From Sphingobacteriales bacterium 46-32 (GTDB lineage: Bacteria > Bacteroidota > Bacteroidia > Chitinophagales > Chitinophagaceae), in contig MKTY01000021.1 in the NCBI GenBank assembly GCA_001898485.1, positions 1 to 64,000 on the forward strand: DNA of 64,000 nucleotides, read 5' to 3'. Shown one piece after another: positions 34,688 through 44,429 of this stretch. Within the stretch, counting starts at the first letter, position 1, and each line of letters opens with the position of its first letter. The notes beneath the pieces are model-generated. The model was not told where the DNA came from, did not search any database, and was given only the letters and a program-made list of their open reading frames with translations. A program made the translations under genes and the position numbers.

Positions 34688-37216
34688 ATGCCGATACAAA
34701 CATACTGGCAGTTATCAGTCCCGGAAGCACTTGCAGCGCTGCACTCCGGCCAGCAGGGTCTGTCTGAAACCGAGGTTCAGCAAAGACAACAGCAGTACGG
34801 CAGCAATGTCATTAATGAACGAAAAAAATATAGCGGACTAAACCTTTTTCTGAACCAGTTCAAAACGCCTGTCACTCTTCTGCTGATACTGGCCGCAGGC
34901 CTGTCTCTCACATTAGGTGAAATGATAGACGGCATCATCATACTCACCATCATTTTTATAAGCAGTGCTTTGGGATACTGGCAGGAGAAAGGAGCCAGCA
35001 ATGCGGTAGAAGAATTGCTGAAAATGATTGCCGCAAACTGTACCGTTTACCGCGAAGGCATACAACAACAGAAAACCATCGAATCGCTGGTTCCCGGCGA
35101 CATCATAGAACTCAGCGCCGGCTCTTTGATACCGGCAGACTGTCTCCTTATCAGCAGCGACAACCTCTTTATTGACGAAGCCACTTTTACCGGCGAAACC
35201 TATCCCGTAGAGAAATCAGTAACGCAACTGCCGGCTGATACACCTTTTGCCAGGAGGTGTAATTGTGTTTTCCTGGGTTCGCATGTGGTAAGTGGCAAAG
35301 CCCGCGCACTGGTTATTCATACAGGACGCAGCACCGAACTTGGCCGGCTGTCGGGCAGGCTTCTTCATAAGCGAACCGATACCGAATTTGAACGAGGCAT
35401 CCGCCGCTTTGGTTATATGCTGATGGAGATCACACTTGTACTGGTACTGATCATCTTTGCCATCAACGTATTTCTGCACAAACCCGCACTGGACTCCTTT
35501 CTGTTTTCACTTGCCCTTGCAGTAGGCCTTACTCCACAGTTGCTTCCCGTAATCGTTTCTATTAACCTGGCACGCGGGGCCACAAGAATGGCGCACAATA
35601 AAGTGATTGTAAAACGGCTTTCTGCCATACCTGATTTCGGAAGCATTACCGTTTTATGTACAGATAAAACCGGCACACTTACCAAAGGCGAAGTGACCGT
35701 AAAAGATACATTGGGCAGCCTGGGTCAGCATAGCGAAAAAACACGCCTTTACAGCTGGTTAAATGCCAGCCTGCAACAGGGCTTTCATAACCCCATTGAT
35801 GTTGCACTCAACAAGCTGTATGAAGCAGCACCGGGCCGCTATGAGCTCCTTACAGAGATACCCTATGACTTTATCCGCAAACGGCTAACCGTACTGGTCG
35901 GCAACGAAGGGTCGCAAATAGCCATCACCAAGGGAGCCCTCCTATCGGTAACCACCGTCTGCTCCTTTGCCGAAATGCCCGACGGACAGATTATTTCTAT
36001 GGCCGACTGCCAGGAGCAGATCATGTCTGCCTATCAGGAAAACTCTCAACTGGGTTATCGCGTTCTTGGCCTTGCCTACAAAACAGGCCAGTCCGCTGAT
36101 TCTTTTTCACGGGATAGTGAAAAAGAAATGATCTTTTTGGGCATGGTAACACTCTATGACCCACCCAAACCCGATGTAATTGATACGATTCATGAATTGC
36201 AGGATCTGGGCGTTTCGCTTAAGCTGATTACCGGCGACAACAAACTTGTGGCAACCAGCCTGATGAAACAGATTGGCTATAAAGACCCGGTTGTACTTAC
36301 CGGACAGCAACTGGCCAGCATGAGCAATGCGGCGCTGCAGCAACAGGTGCTGCAGGCGCAGGTATTTGCAGAAGTGGAACCCAATCAGAAGGAACGTATC
36401 ATTCAATCGTTGCGCCAGGCTGGCCTCACCGTTGGTTTTATGGGCGATGGCATCAATGATGCGCCTGCCCTGCACGCGGCTGATGTGGGCATCTCTGTCA
36501 ATACAGCGGTAGATGTTGCCAAAGAAGCAGCCAGCGTCATCTTACTGTCTCCCCAGCTGCATGTGCTGAGCAATGGTATTAAAGAAGGACGATATGCTTA
36601 TGCCAATACCATGAAATACATTTTTATGGCCACCAGTGCAAACTTTGGCAATATGTTCAGCATGGCCGGAGCTTCGCTTTTCCTCCCATTTCTCCCACTG
36701 CTGCCCAAACAAATATTACTCACCAATCTGCTGACAGATTTTCCCGAGATGACGATTGCCAACGACCAGGTAGATGAAGCCGCATTACAACATCCCACGC
36801 GGTTTGACCTTGGTTTCATCAGGCGCTTCATGCTTATTTTCGGATTGCTGAGCTCCATTTTCGACTACCTCACATTCGGATTGCTGATCTTTTTATTGCA
36901 GGCCAGCGAAACTTTTTTCCGTACTGCGTGGTTTACAGAGTCTGTCATCTCTGCCTGTCTTATTGTACTGGTAATACGGACGAGAAAACCATTTTTTCAA
37001 AGCCGGCCGGGCAAATCTCTTTTACTGACTACACTCGCAGTAATAGCTGCGGTGTTGCTGCTTCCTTACCTGCTGCCTGTGGAGTTAATGAATTTTAGTC
37101 CCCTGCCGCCTGTTTACCTGGCTGGAATCGCCGGTATCATTCTTGCATATGTAGGGTGTGCAGAATTAATGAAACGCTGGTTTTACCATCAGCTGGCACG
37201 GTCTGTGAAAAAGTAA
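34688..37216 (+). CDS. mgtA: Magnesium-translocating P-type ATPase (MgtA type)
   Basis: The product is 842 aa from MPIQTYWQLSVPEALAALHS. The open frame upstream of 34688 overlaps the nitroreductase gene in another frame and is not coding. Type III P-type ATPase: DEATFTGETYPVEKS, DKTGTLTKGEVTV, GDGINDAPALHAADVGISVN. The P-type subclass is recognised by the membrane end: LPKQILLTNLLTDFPEMTIA, ETFFRTAWFTESVISACLIV, IRTRKPFFQSRPG, which follows MgtA/MgtB. It imports Mg2+. It sits between two other cation and stress genes and next to the kdp block. Confidence 0.9.
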   Translation: MPIQTYWQLSVPEALAALHSGQQGLSETEVQQRQQQYGSNVINERKKYSGLNLFLNQFKTPVTLLLILAAGLSLTLGEMIDGIIILTIIFISSALGYWQEKGASNAVEELLKMIAANCTVYREGIQQQKTIESLVPGDIIELSAGSLIPADCLLISSDNLFIDEATFTGETYPVEKSVTQLPADTPFARRCNCVFLGSHVVSGKARALVIHTGRSTELGRLSGRLLHKRTDTEFERGIRRFGYMLMEITLVLVLIIFAINVFLHKPALDSFLFSLALAVGLTPQLLPVIVSINLARGATRMAHNKVIVKRLSAIPDFGSITVLCTDKTGTLTKGEVTVKDTLGSLGQHSEKTRLYSWLNASLQQGFHNPIDVALNKLYEAAPGRYELLTEIPYDFIRKRLTVLVGNEGSQIAITKGALLSVTTVCSFAEMPDGQIISMADCQEQIMSAYQENSQLGYRVLGLAYKTGQSADSFSRDSEKEMIFLGMVTLYDPPKPDVIDTIHELQDLGVSLKLITGDNKLVATSLMKQIGYKDPVVLTGQQLASMSNAALQQQVLQAQVFAEVEPNQKERIIQSLRQAGLTVGFMGDGINDAPALHAADVGISVNTAVDVAKEAASVILLSPQLHVLSNGIKEGRYAYANTMKYIFMATSANFGNMFSMAGASLFLPFLPLLPKQILLTNLLTDFPEMTIANDQVDEAALQHPTRFDLGFIRRFMLIFGLLSSIFDYLTFGLLIFLLQASETFFRTAWFTESVISACLIVLVIRTRKPFFQSRPGKSLLLTTLAVIAAVLLLPYLLPVELMNFSPLPPVYLAGIAGIILAYVGCAELMKRWFYHQLARSVKK

Positions 37217-37221
37217 GGCGG

Positions 37222-38010
37222 CTACAGCAATGCCGGATTATCTGGCTTGAGCAGTGCAAGCAATTGCTCTTTACCGGTCATGGCTGCTTTATACCCCCGC
37301 TCAAACAACTCGTCGGCACGACTGAAATCAAACATACCGCAATCACTTAAGGGTGGCTCTACCAGCCAGTGGCAGGCGCTTAGTTTGGGTTGCAGCGAGG
37401 CAGCTATTGCCATATGAAAACACTTCTCCAGTACATTGAGCTTGCCGGGCTGCAATAATGTAGCAGTTTCATCTGCCAGCCGGTTTACATGACTGCCGAG
37501 TATCAGCGTGCAGTTGGGCAATAATGGTTCGCTGGGAAAATTGTTGAGTAAGCCGCCATCCACATACAGGTTGCCGTTGATATTGACAGGTTCAAATACC
37601 ACCGGCACCGCAGCCGATGCCAGTATAGCCGATGAAAGTGAACCGGTATGCAACACTGCGCTGCGATGGTGTGTATAATCGGTAGCAGTGATGTAAAGGG
37701 GAATCTTCAGTTTCTCAAAACTGTCTTCGGGCAGGTATTTTCGCAACAACTGCGCGATGGTTTGCATGGAGAAAAAGCCCGATTTGCGAAGGGAGAAATT
37801 GCTCCAGCCAAAATAGGAGCTCTTTTTCCACATAGCCAGAATAGCCTGCGGGCTGTGACCGGCAGCATAGAGGGCGCCGGCAATAGCTCCGGCACTCACA
37901 CCTGAAATTGCCGAAGGATGAACGCCGCATTCATCAAGCATTTGCAATACGCCCAGGTGGGCAAAGCCTCTGGCTCCCCCGCCACTTAATACAAGTCCGA
38001 CCCTGATCAT
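37222..38010 (-). CDS. Patatin-like phospholipase
   Basis: The product is 262 aa from MIRVGLVLSGGGARGFAHLG (ATG at 38010). The oxyanion loop GGGARG starts at residue 10, the nucleophile is S39 (GVSAGA), and the partner Asp is in YVDGGLLNN. This is the RssA/PlpD-like bacterial patatin. It cleaves acyl chains from phospholipids. It is convergent with mgtA (5-nt gap), so it is on a separate transcript. The frame upstream to 38067 is not needed. Confidence 0.92.
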   Translation of the reverse strand: MIRVGLVLSGGGARGFAHLGVLQMLDECGVHPSAISGVSAGAIAGALYAAGHSPQAILAMWKKSSYFGWSNFSLRKSGFFSMQTIAQLLRKYLPEDSFEKLKIPLYITATDYTHHRSAVLHTGSLSSAILASAAVPVVFEPVNINGNLYVDGGLLNNFPSEPLLPNCTLILGSHVNRLADETATLLQPGKLNVLEKCFHMAIAASLQPKLSACHWLVEPPLSDCGMFDFSRADELFERGYKAAMTGKEQLLALLKPDNPALL

Positions 38011-38126
38011 ACCCCAAAGAAAAATAAAAACTGCCTGTATACCTAACCGGACAGCAGTTCGCTCCAAAACATACTACCGGCCCTGTTAACATCCTTCTCC
38101 TGCGCTGCAAACAGGTTTAAAAGAAA

Positions 38127-38150
38127 AAGCCCCGCAGAGCGGGGACTTTT
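38127..38150. terminator. Hairpin in the divergent gap between patatin and the HEAT-repeat gene
   Basis: CCCCGC, AGA, GCGGGG is flanked by T-rich sequence on the minus strand (CTTTTTCTTTT) and CTTTT on the plus strand. It looks like a bidirectional terminator, but both neighbouring genes start outward from this gap, so no gene needs it. Otherwise the 38011-38369 gap shows no gene. Confidence 0.5.
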
Positions 38151-38369
38151 CCGGAAGAATCGATTCAAGTAAATTTGAATAACAATAGCAATGTAGATTA
38201 CAGCTGCTGGCAAAACAAGTTTTTTTACACTAAAAAAATGAATTTAATACACTGATCATTTGCGTAAGCAGATGCACTTAGCACACACCTCCTCAAACCA
38301 TTAGCATTTTTCTTTCTTTATACTTTTTTCTCCTGCCTGCGTTGTATTTTGCCTGCATATCTTTTTAAT

Positions 38370-39476
38370 ATGAGCCAACTTTTAAAAGATCTGTATACAA
38401 ACGATTTTCTCAACAGCTTCGCCGGTTACCTTCAACAGGAAAATAAATCGGTTTCGCCGGCACAATTTACGCGGCAGGTTATGGCAGGCAACTGGAGCGA
38501 ACTGGAACTAAAGCAGCGCATGAAACGCATCACCACGGTACTGCACCAGTACATGCCTGCTGAATTTGGAGCCGCCAGCCAGGTATTGTTGCAACTGATC
38601 GAACGTCTGGAAGCGGATGGTTTCAGAGGCAGCAGCATTGAATTTATTTTCCTGCCCGATTATATCGAAACATATGGCATTGATGACTATACTGCAGCTG
38701 TAGCTGCTATGGAACGATGCACCTGCTTTATGACCTGTGAATTTGCCGTACGTCCATTTCTGAAAAAATATGGCATGCGTATGGTAAAACAAATGGACCG
38801 CTGGAGCCGTCATGCACATGCCCATGTACGCAGGCTGTCATCTGAGGGCATGCGCCCACGCCTGCCCTGGGCAATGGCGGTTGATTTCCTCAAAAAAGAC
38901 CCTTCCTGCATCATCCCTATTCTGGAAAGACTTAAAAACGATCCGGAAGAATTTGTACGTCGCAGCGTTGCCAACAATATCAACGACATTGCCAAAGACC
39001 ATCCCGATACCGTGCTGAAACTGATACGCGAATGGAAAGGTTTTTCTGAGCAGACAGACGCCTTACTGAAACATGGTAGCCGCACGCTTTTCAAAAAAGG
39101 CCACCCTGAAGTATTGAAACTGTTCGGATGGGGTAATAATAAAGATATACAGCTGCAATCATTTACTCTTCCGAAGGCCAGTGTAAAAATCGGAAATGCG
39201 CTACCCTTCAGCCTGCAGCTTCGCAACAAAGCCACAAAACCACACGCAGCCCGCATCGAGTATGCTATTTATTACCGGCTCAAAAAGGGTGATTTCGGTA
39301 AAAAGGTATTTAAGGTCAGCGAAACCAGTATTGCCCCCGGAAACAGCCTGCTGATAGAACGACAACACAGTTTTCGCCCTATCACCACCCGCGTTTACTA
39401 TCCGGGTGCACATGAAATATCAATCATTGTGAATGGCGTGGAACTGGATCGCAAACCGTTTAAATTACTGAAATAA
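38370..39476 (+). CDS. DNA alkylation repair HEAT-repeat protein (AlkC/AlkD type)
   Basis: The product is 368 aa. The start MSQLLKDLYTNDFLNSFAGY at 38370 is where the family begins. Several HEAT-like repeats follow (FVRRSVANNINDIAKDHPDT is typical), and AlkC-like sections RHAHAHVRRLSSEGMRPRLP and LPWAMAVDFLKKDP are clear. The C-terminal ~90 residues look like a beta domain, as in AlkC proteins with an Ig-like tail. These glycosylases remove 3-alkylated purines from DNA. Confidence 0.85.
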   Translation: MSQLLKDLYTNDFLNSFAGYLQQENKSVSPAQFTRQVMAGNWSELELKQRMKRITTVLHQYMPAEFGAASQVLLQLIERLEADGFRGSSIEFIFLPDYIETYGIDDYTAAVAAMERCTCFMTCEFAVRPFLKKYGMRMVKQMDRWSRHAHAHVRRLSSEGMRPRLPWAMAVDFLKKDPSCIIPILERLKNDPEEFVRRSVANNINDIAKDHPDTVLKLIREWKGFSEQTDALLKHGSRTLFKKGHPEVLKLFGWGNNKDIQLQSFTLPKASVKIGNALPFSLQLRNKATKPHAARIEYAIYYRLKKGDFGKKVFKVSETSIAPGNSLLIERQHSFRPITTRVYYPGAHEISIIVNGVELDRKPFKLLK

Positions 39477-39478
39477 TA

Positions 39479-40501
39479 TCAGCGTACCTGCCGCTGCAGC
39501 CACTTATAAGCAGCCTGCACGGTAGGGTCTGCCTGCGGATTTTCGAAATCGTCTTTTGCACTGTTTATATATACCCGTGGAGCTACTGTTCCGCTTTTTA
39601 ATACTTTTTTCTGTGCGTTGGCCATGTAATTGACGGTAAGCAACAGGTATCCTTTGTTGTGCACGACAAAACCGTTGGTAGCATTTCCCACACCTGTGCT
39701 GGGTTCGCCAAACAACCTTGTGCGGGCGCGGGTGGTAAATGCGAGTGCCATAATCTCGCCGGAGCTGGCTGTACCGGGTCCGATAAGAACCGCCACCGGT
39801 ACTTTTCTGTTTACAACGCAGCTGCGGTCAGGGATAGCGGCCTGCTGGTATTGAAGCGTAGCCTGGCTGGTATCGGCCGGTAATATATGGCCGGAGGCAT
39901 CGGCTGCCAGTGGTTTATTTTCATCACCGGCGAGCAGTCGTATGACCTGCCACATAGGTTCACTGTTGCCACCGTTGTTCATACGCAGGTCAATGATATA
40001 AGCTTTGGGATTAAATGCAGCGAGTTTACATAGAGAGTCCATCAGCAGATTGGCCCACTCTTTCATCTTTGCCTGATTGCTGCCGATAAGTACGGCAGGC
40101 ATTTTATAATAAGCGATGCCGCCGTCAAGTATCGCCAGTTTTACAGCTCTCGGTTTTTTATAGGCCGCCAGGATACCAGCACTCATGATACGCCCGGGAG
40201 CCGGATTCCTGGACCGGAACGAACTATCAAGCCCTCCATACATACCATGATAATCCTTCAGCTGATCAAATACCCAGATCACCAGTTCATCAGCCGCACG
40301 GGCATCGTTTACTCTGGCCAGCCGCGCCTGCACGGTATCTTTCACCCGCTGCCAGTCAACTTTATTGCTATATAAAGACTCCCGCTGCATGACAGACACA
40401 CACTCCTGTACATACAGGCGTAAACTATCGGCAGACTGAGCCTCTGCAAAATGAAGTGAGGCAATAAAAAGGCCAAGGATAAAGAATAAACACTTTTTCA
40501 T
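39479..40501 (-). CDS. S41-family (C-terminal processing) peptidase
   Basis: The product is 340 aa with a signal peptide (MKKCLFFILGLFIASLHF, AEAQ). The tail-specific protease core is present: YIIDLRMNNGGNSEPMW, and VPVAVLIGPGTASSGEIMAL, where the serine in ASSGE is the nucleophile. FGEPSTGVGNATNG follows. There is no clear PDZ domain, so it is a short S41 peptidase acting in the periplasm. It converges on the alkylation repair gene. The MITE-like element and heptamer array lie upstream. Confidence 0.88.
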   Translation of the reverse strand: MKKCLFFILGLFIASLHFAEAQSADSLRLYVQECVSVMQRESLYSNKVDWQRVKDTVQARLARVNDARAADELVIWVFDQLKDYHGMYGGLDSSFRSRNPAPGRIMSAGILAAYKKPRAVKLAILDGGIAYYKMPAVLIGSNQAKMKEWANLLMDSLCKLAAFNPKAYIIDLRMNNGGNSEPMWQVIRLLAGDENKPLAADASGHILPADTSQATLQYQQAAIPDRSCVVNRKVPVAVLIGPGTASSGEIMALAFTTRARTRLFGEPSTGVGNATNGFVVHNKGYLLLTVNYMANAQKKVLKSGTVAPRVYINSAKDDFENPQADPTVQAAYKWLQRQVR

Positions 40502-40582
40502 GGATGCAAAATGCCATTTAATAGCTTTGTAATACCCCGCTGCCTGTATGAGCTGTCATAAATACTGTATTGGCTGTGGGGG

Positions 40583-40638
40583 ACGGTGGGCGGTGGACAG
40601 TGAACAGTGGACAGTTGACAGTTGACAGTTGACAGTTA
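40583..40638. repeat. Heptamer array, 8 units, reverse orientation
   Basis: 56 bp of phased 7-nt units ACGGTGG, GCGGTGG, ACAGTGA, ACAGTGG, ACAGTTG (three times), ACAGTTA. They are the complement of the CAACTGT/CCACTGT family. It stands next to the left end of the MITE-like element at 40671, and the same arrangement recurs at 50272-50362. Confidence 0.75.
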
Positions 40639-40670
40639 TACTCTCCATCGTCAAATCTTCAAATTTTCAA

Positions 40671-41151
40671 ATCACTAGTGTCCGGGGAAAATAAAAAGGT
40701 AGCCTTTTTTCGGAAAGTTATCGTCCATCCTTTACTGTTGAATTGAAGTATTCGGTACCGGTCCGGACGCGCAGCGTCCTGACCGAACGGTTAGACAGGA
40801 AATGATCGGGTAGTTTACTGTCTTTATGAAACGGTCTCCAGGTCTTGCACCTGTTTTTAGTTCCGTTTTTTTGCCTCCACAGCCGGCGGCAAACCACAAG
40901 AATAAAATAAGGGAATAAGGTAGGGAAATGTGCTGGTTTGCTAATGTGCCAGCGTGCTAATCACCCGCATTGCTTTCTTCGCAACCTGAATACGACAGGG
41001 AAATAGCAATAAAATAGTTCGCACACTGTACTGAAATACCAACAATGTTACAGGGGGGCTTGCTTTTCCCAAAGCCTGCAAAAGCATCTGTATAAATCTG
41101 ATTATCAAATTTCTTTATTGGACGCATTTATTTTCCCCGGACAACAGTGAT
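40671..41151. mobile_element. MITE-like element, copy A (~480 bp)
   Basis: The element starts ATCACTAG then TGTCCGGGGAAAATAAA and ends with the inverted form (TTTATTTTCCCCGGACA then ACAGTGAT): 25-bp terminal inverted repeats with two mismatches. The interior holds strong hairpins (GGTC.GGACGC / GCGTCC.GACC) and no gene. The reverse complement lies at 49774-50232. A ~70-bp stretch near 40925-40975, with GTGCTAATGTGCCAG-type words, is unique to this copy. No transposase was seen in the window, so movement would need one elsewhere. Confidence 0.7.
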
Positions 41152-41201
41152 TTTCAAATTTTCAAATCCATTAGCACATCAGCACATTCCTTACATTAGC
41201 A

Positions 41202-44200
41202 TCACCTCTTCCACATCCAGTATCCGCCCACAATCAACAGTACCATTATTCCCGCTATCCACCACCAGATTGAGAGGGAGCTGGTAAAGTCTACAGTGAC
41301 GGCATCTCCCATGAGTACCAGTCCGGCCCAGTAGGCGGGTGCCAGCGTACGTCCTTTGCTGGCCTGCAGGTAATCGAGTTTGGCTTTTTGCAGGGCTTCG
41401 TTGGCGGCCATGCCTTTCCGCATGTGGGCAATCATGGCTTCTGTGATCTGGCTGCTTGATCTTTCATCGATGCCCCAAAGTCCCATTACGATACTCTTAC
41501 TGCCGGCATAATTAAACGCATGCGCCAGCGAAACCATTCCTTCACCATCCTGGTAGCCCGGTCGGCCGGATTCGCAGGCCGTAAGCACGGCCAGGTCTGA
41601 AGCTACATTACACCCATAAATATCGGCAAGGTATAACGAATTGCTGTCGGGCCGCTCTGGTTCTTTGGAGAAGATCAACCGCGAACGGTCTGGCATCTGG
41701 TTGTTGTATTCGGCATGAGTACCGATATATAAGATCTTATGTCCGGCAGCCTGCGACCGGAAGCGGGTGAGTGTAGATGAATGATCGGTATAAGCATCGC
41801 CACCGAGCAGGCGGCTCAGCCTGCGTGCCAGTTTTACGGTGCTGGGTTGTGGCAGTAAGGAAAGATACTGCCGGTCTACTCGTACAGAGTCGCCGACCCG
41901 CTGGCGGTAAGCCTGTTTATCCTTATCATCAAAACCCGGCACAAAAGCAATATAATTTTTCTGCAAAGCCTTTTCCTCTGCAGCCTGTCTGCCTACCAGC
42001 ATCAGACTGTATTGATAAGAAATCACATGCTTTGCCAGCAAACTGCCCTGTGCCAGTTGTGCGTATTGCTGTAAAGGAGCGGGTGTGAGCATTTCAAAAC
42101 TGAGCGAATAAAGCACAGCATCGGGAATAATTACGACCTGCCGGTTACGGATATGTGCCGCAATAGGCTGCCAGAGATCCTGATACAATTCATGCAGCAA
42201 TTTGCCCGGAAGAGTATCGCTGGTGTTTAACTGCACCAGTGTGGCGATACGTTTGCTGAGCGCAGGGGCTTGAAGATCTGTCAACACCTGTTGGTCCTTA
42301 TCAATCACCAGTGCACGCAGGCTGTCGCCATCTGCATAATAACGCACCACTGTAACACCCGCAGGCAGGGTGGCGCGGATGGAAGTCAGACCTCTTTCCT
42401 GCGAAGCATAGCGCATCTGGTAATATCCCGGATACTGAACCCTGATTTTATCGAGATAAGATTGCCAGGCCTGTGCCGCTTTGAGATAACGATCAATCTG
42501 TAGTGAGTCGGCACCGGCCAGTTGCAGCGAAACAGCTATTTCCGCTTTCAGCTTTTCTTCTTCCGTTTGTATAGCTGGCGGCAGGTTGGCAAACCGTATA
42601 GCAGCGGCTTTGTTGAGACGATTACGGATTCGTGAATATAAAGCAGACTCATACAGATCAACATATTTATCGAGATGCTGTGCCGTACCGGTGAGTTTGT
42701 AAAGCTCCATTTCTACCTGGCGGGCAAAACCATAGATGGCAGCATTCTCTGCAATCAGTACCTGTACGCTTTCTGCATCATCAATGAGGCCTTTGCGCTG
42801 TTCGAGAATATTAATAGCATCCTGCATACGGCGCGAAACACGGTTCAGAAATGCCGTATCATGTACCGGTTGCATGGCATACATCGCCTGCTGGTTGATG
42901 AGTATGGCTCTGGGTATCTTAAACTGCATACGCGCAGAATCTATCGGCGTGGAAGCTCTGGTCAGGTATTGATTCAATACATCGATTGCCTCGTTGCTGT
43001 ATTTTAAAGTTTCAGGATAACGATGTGCCAGATAGTAAATCTCGCCCATATTGAGCAGTTGGTTAAACATAGCCTGCGAAGGCCCCTCCTGCACGGAACG
43101 TACATAGCCAAGTGTTTTATCCAGAATGGCCTTTGCTTTTGCAAACTGGTTGTTGGCCGCATAAAATTTGGCCGCATTGCTCAAAAAGTCTAGATAAATA
43201 TTATCATATTCATCGCCATACCCTGCTGCATAGGCTTTTTCACTTGCGGCATAGTACATACTCGCGGCTTCCGGTTCTCCTTTTGAGGCAGCTACCATCG
43301 CGAGCGTATAGTAGGCATCGCCTTCCCAGTACAGAAAATCCCCTTCGGCTGCTTTTAGTTTTGCCAGGCCCGACTTAATGAATGCTTCGGCTTTCTCAAA
43401 TTCATTCATGTTATTGTAAAGCTGTCCCAGCAGAATTTCTGAAATAAAAATACCGCTATGCCCTTCGGGTAATTCATTTTTCTTCTGTTCATACGAATAT
43501 AGCAGCAGGTCGCTGGCCCTTTTATAATCACCCAGTTCGCGGTACAATCCGGCCAGGTTATCAATGCCTTCATAAATGCCGCTTTTCACACTTGCTTTTT
43601 TCTGGCTTACAGTAGAGTCGCGCACATAGCTATACATGTTCTGAATAGAGCTCTGCATAGTCTGAATAGCTGCTGTGGTATTACCTTCTGCCCCGTATAT
43701 GGCTGCCAGGTTGTTCTGAATGATCGATGGCCGGTAATATTTATTCTGCGGTGTGGCCGGCATTTTATTCAACGTAACCAGCGCCTGATTAAAAAACAAG
43801 GAGGCGCTATCGTATTTCAATGCGTACCACATTACTGTACCCATAGCGTTTTGGGTGAGATAAAGGTCTTCGGGAGTAGTGCGGGTATTGGTGGTTCTGA
43901 TGGCGTTGGAAAGCCGGTATTCGGCAGCCGCTTCTGGGAGCATTCCCATCCGCTGCAGGCAGGTACCGATATTGTAATGCAGGCGGGCAACTTCGAGTGT
44001 ATCAGGCAACTGCAGGCGCCGCTCGCTGATGAGTGCAGTCTGATACTGATCGAGTGCCAGTCTCGTTTGTCCCAGCGTATTAAAATAATCTGCTGCTTTT
44101 ACATGCATATTAACCCGCAACTCAGGTACACCCGACAGAGCAACTGCCGTATCAATGAAGCGCTGTATGTGTTGAACCGCGCCGGGCAATTCATTCTGAG

Positions 44201-44426
44201 CAAATCCTATTTCACCTGCCAGTTCTGTTTCCGATGACAGCGAATCCAGCTGTTTATTCCGGATCAGATAAGTGGCCCTTTCCAGAAAAAGCCGGTTGGC
44301 AGTTTTAATATCTTTTCCCGACAGCGCTTCTTTAATGGCGGCAGCAGAGGGCACAGGCTCCTGTGCCAGCAATGGCAGTAACAGCAGCATTGCCAGAGCA
44401 GCTGCCAGACCAGTAAGTTTCCTCAT
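41202..44426 (-). CDS. TPR-CHAT caspase-like protease, membrane anchored
   Basis: The product is 1074 aa. A signal peptide (MRKLTGLAAALAMLLLLPLL) leads into roughly 600 residues of TPR-like helices (ALDQYQTALISERRLQ, LHYNIGTCLQRMGMLPEAA). The C-terminal CHAT domain has the catalytic His in YIGTHAEYNN (H904) and Cys in LTACESGRPGYQDGEG (C951), with ...MGLWGIDERSSSQI following. A final transmembrane helix (WWWIAGIMVLLIVGGYWMW) ends in KR, so the body is probably periplasmic and the tail cytoplasmic. It starts 3 nt after the membrane TPR-like protein gene. CHAT domains are caspase-like proteases; the substrate is unknown. Confidence 0.88.
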   Translation of the reverse strand: MRKLTGLAAALAMLLLLPLLAQEPVPSAAAIKEALSGKDIKTANRLFLERATYLIRNKQLDSLSSETELAGEIGFAQNELPGAVQHIQRFIDTAVALSGVPELRVNMHVKAADYFNTLGQTRLALDQYQTALISERRLQLPDTLEVARLHYNIGTCLQRMGMLPEAAAEYRLSNAIRTTNTRTTPEDLYLTQNAMGTVMWYALKYDSASLFFNQALVTLNKMPATPQNKYYRPSIIQNNLAAIYGAEGNTTAAIQTMQSSIQNMYSYVRDSTVSQKKASVKSGIYEGIDNLAGLYRELGDYKRASDLLLYSYEQKKNELPEGHSGIFISEILLGQLYNNMNEFEKAEAFIKSGLAKLKAAEGDFLYWEGDAYYTLAMVAASKGEPEAASMYYAASEKAYAAGYGDEYDNIYLDFLSNAAKFYAANNQFAKAKAILDKTLGYVRSVQEGPSQAMFNQLLNMGEIYYLAHRYPETLKYSNEAIDVLNQYLTRASTPIDSARMQFKIPRAILINQQAMYAMQPVHDTAFLNRVSRRMQDAINILEQRKGLIDDAESVQVLIAENAAIYGFARQVEMELYKLTGTAQHLDKYVDLYESALYSRIRNRLNKAAAIRFANLPPAIQTEEEKLKAEIAVSLQLAGADSLQIDRYLKAAQAWQSYLDKIRVQYPGYYQMRYASQERGLTSIRATLPAGVTVVRYYADGDSLRALVIDKDQQVLTDLQAPALSKRIATLVQLNTSDTLPGKLLHELYQDLWQPIAAHIRNRQVVIIPDAVLYSLSFEMLTPAPLQQYAQLAQGSLLAKHVISYQYSLMLVGRQAAEEKALQKNYIAFVPGFDDKDKQAYRQRVGDSVRVDRQYLSLLPQPSTVKLARRLSRLLGGDAYTDHSSTLTRFRSQAAGHKILYIGTHAEYNNQMPDRSRLIFSKEPERPDSNSLYLADIYGCNVASDLAVLTACESGRPGYQDGEGMVSLAHAFNYAGSKSIVMGLWGIDERSSSQITEAMIAHMRKGMAANEALQKAKLDYLQASKGRTLAPAYWAGLVLMGDAVTVDFTSSLSIWWWIAGIMVLLIVGGYWMWKR

Positions 44427-44429
44427 GGT

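Noticed and set aside
40671-41151. A complete insertion sequence
   Set aside because: No transposase frame is present and both copies are below 500 bp, so a MITE-like or decayed element is the most that can be claimed.
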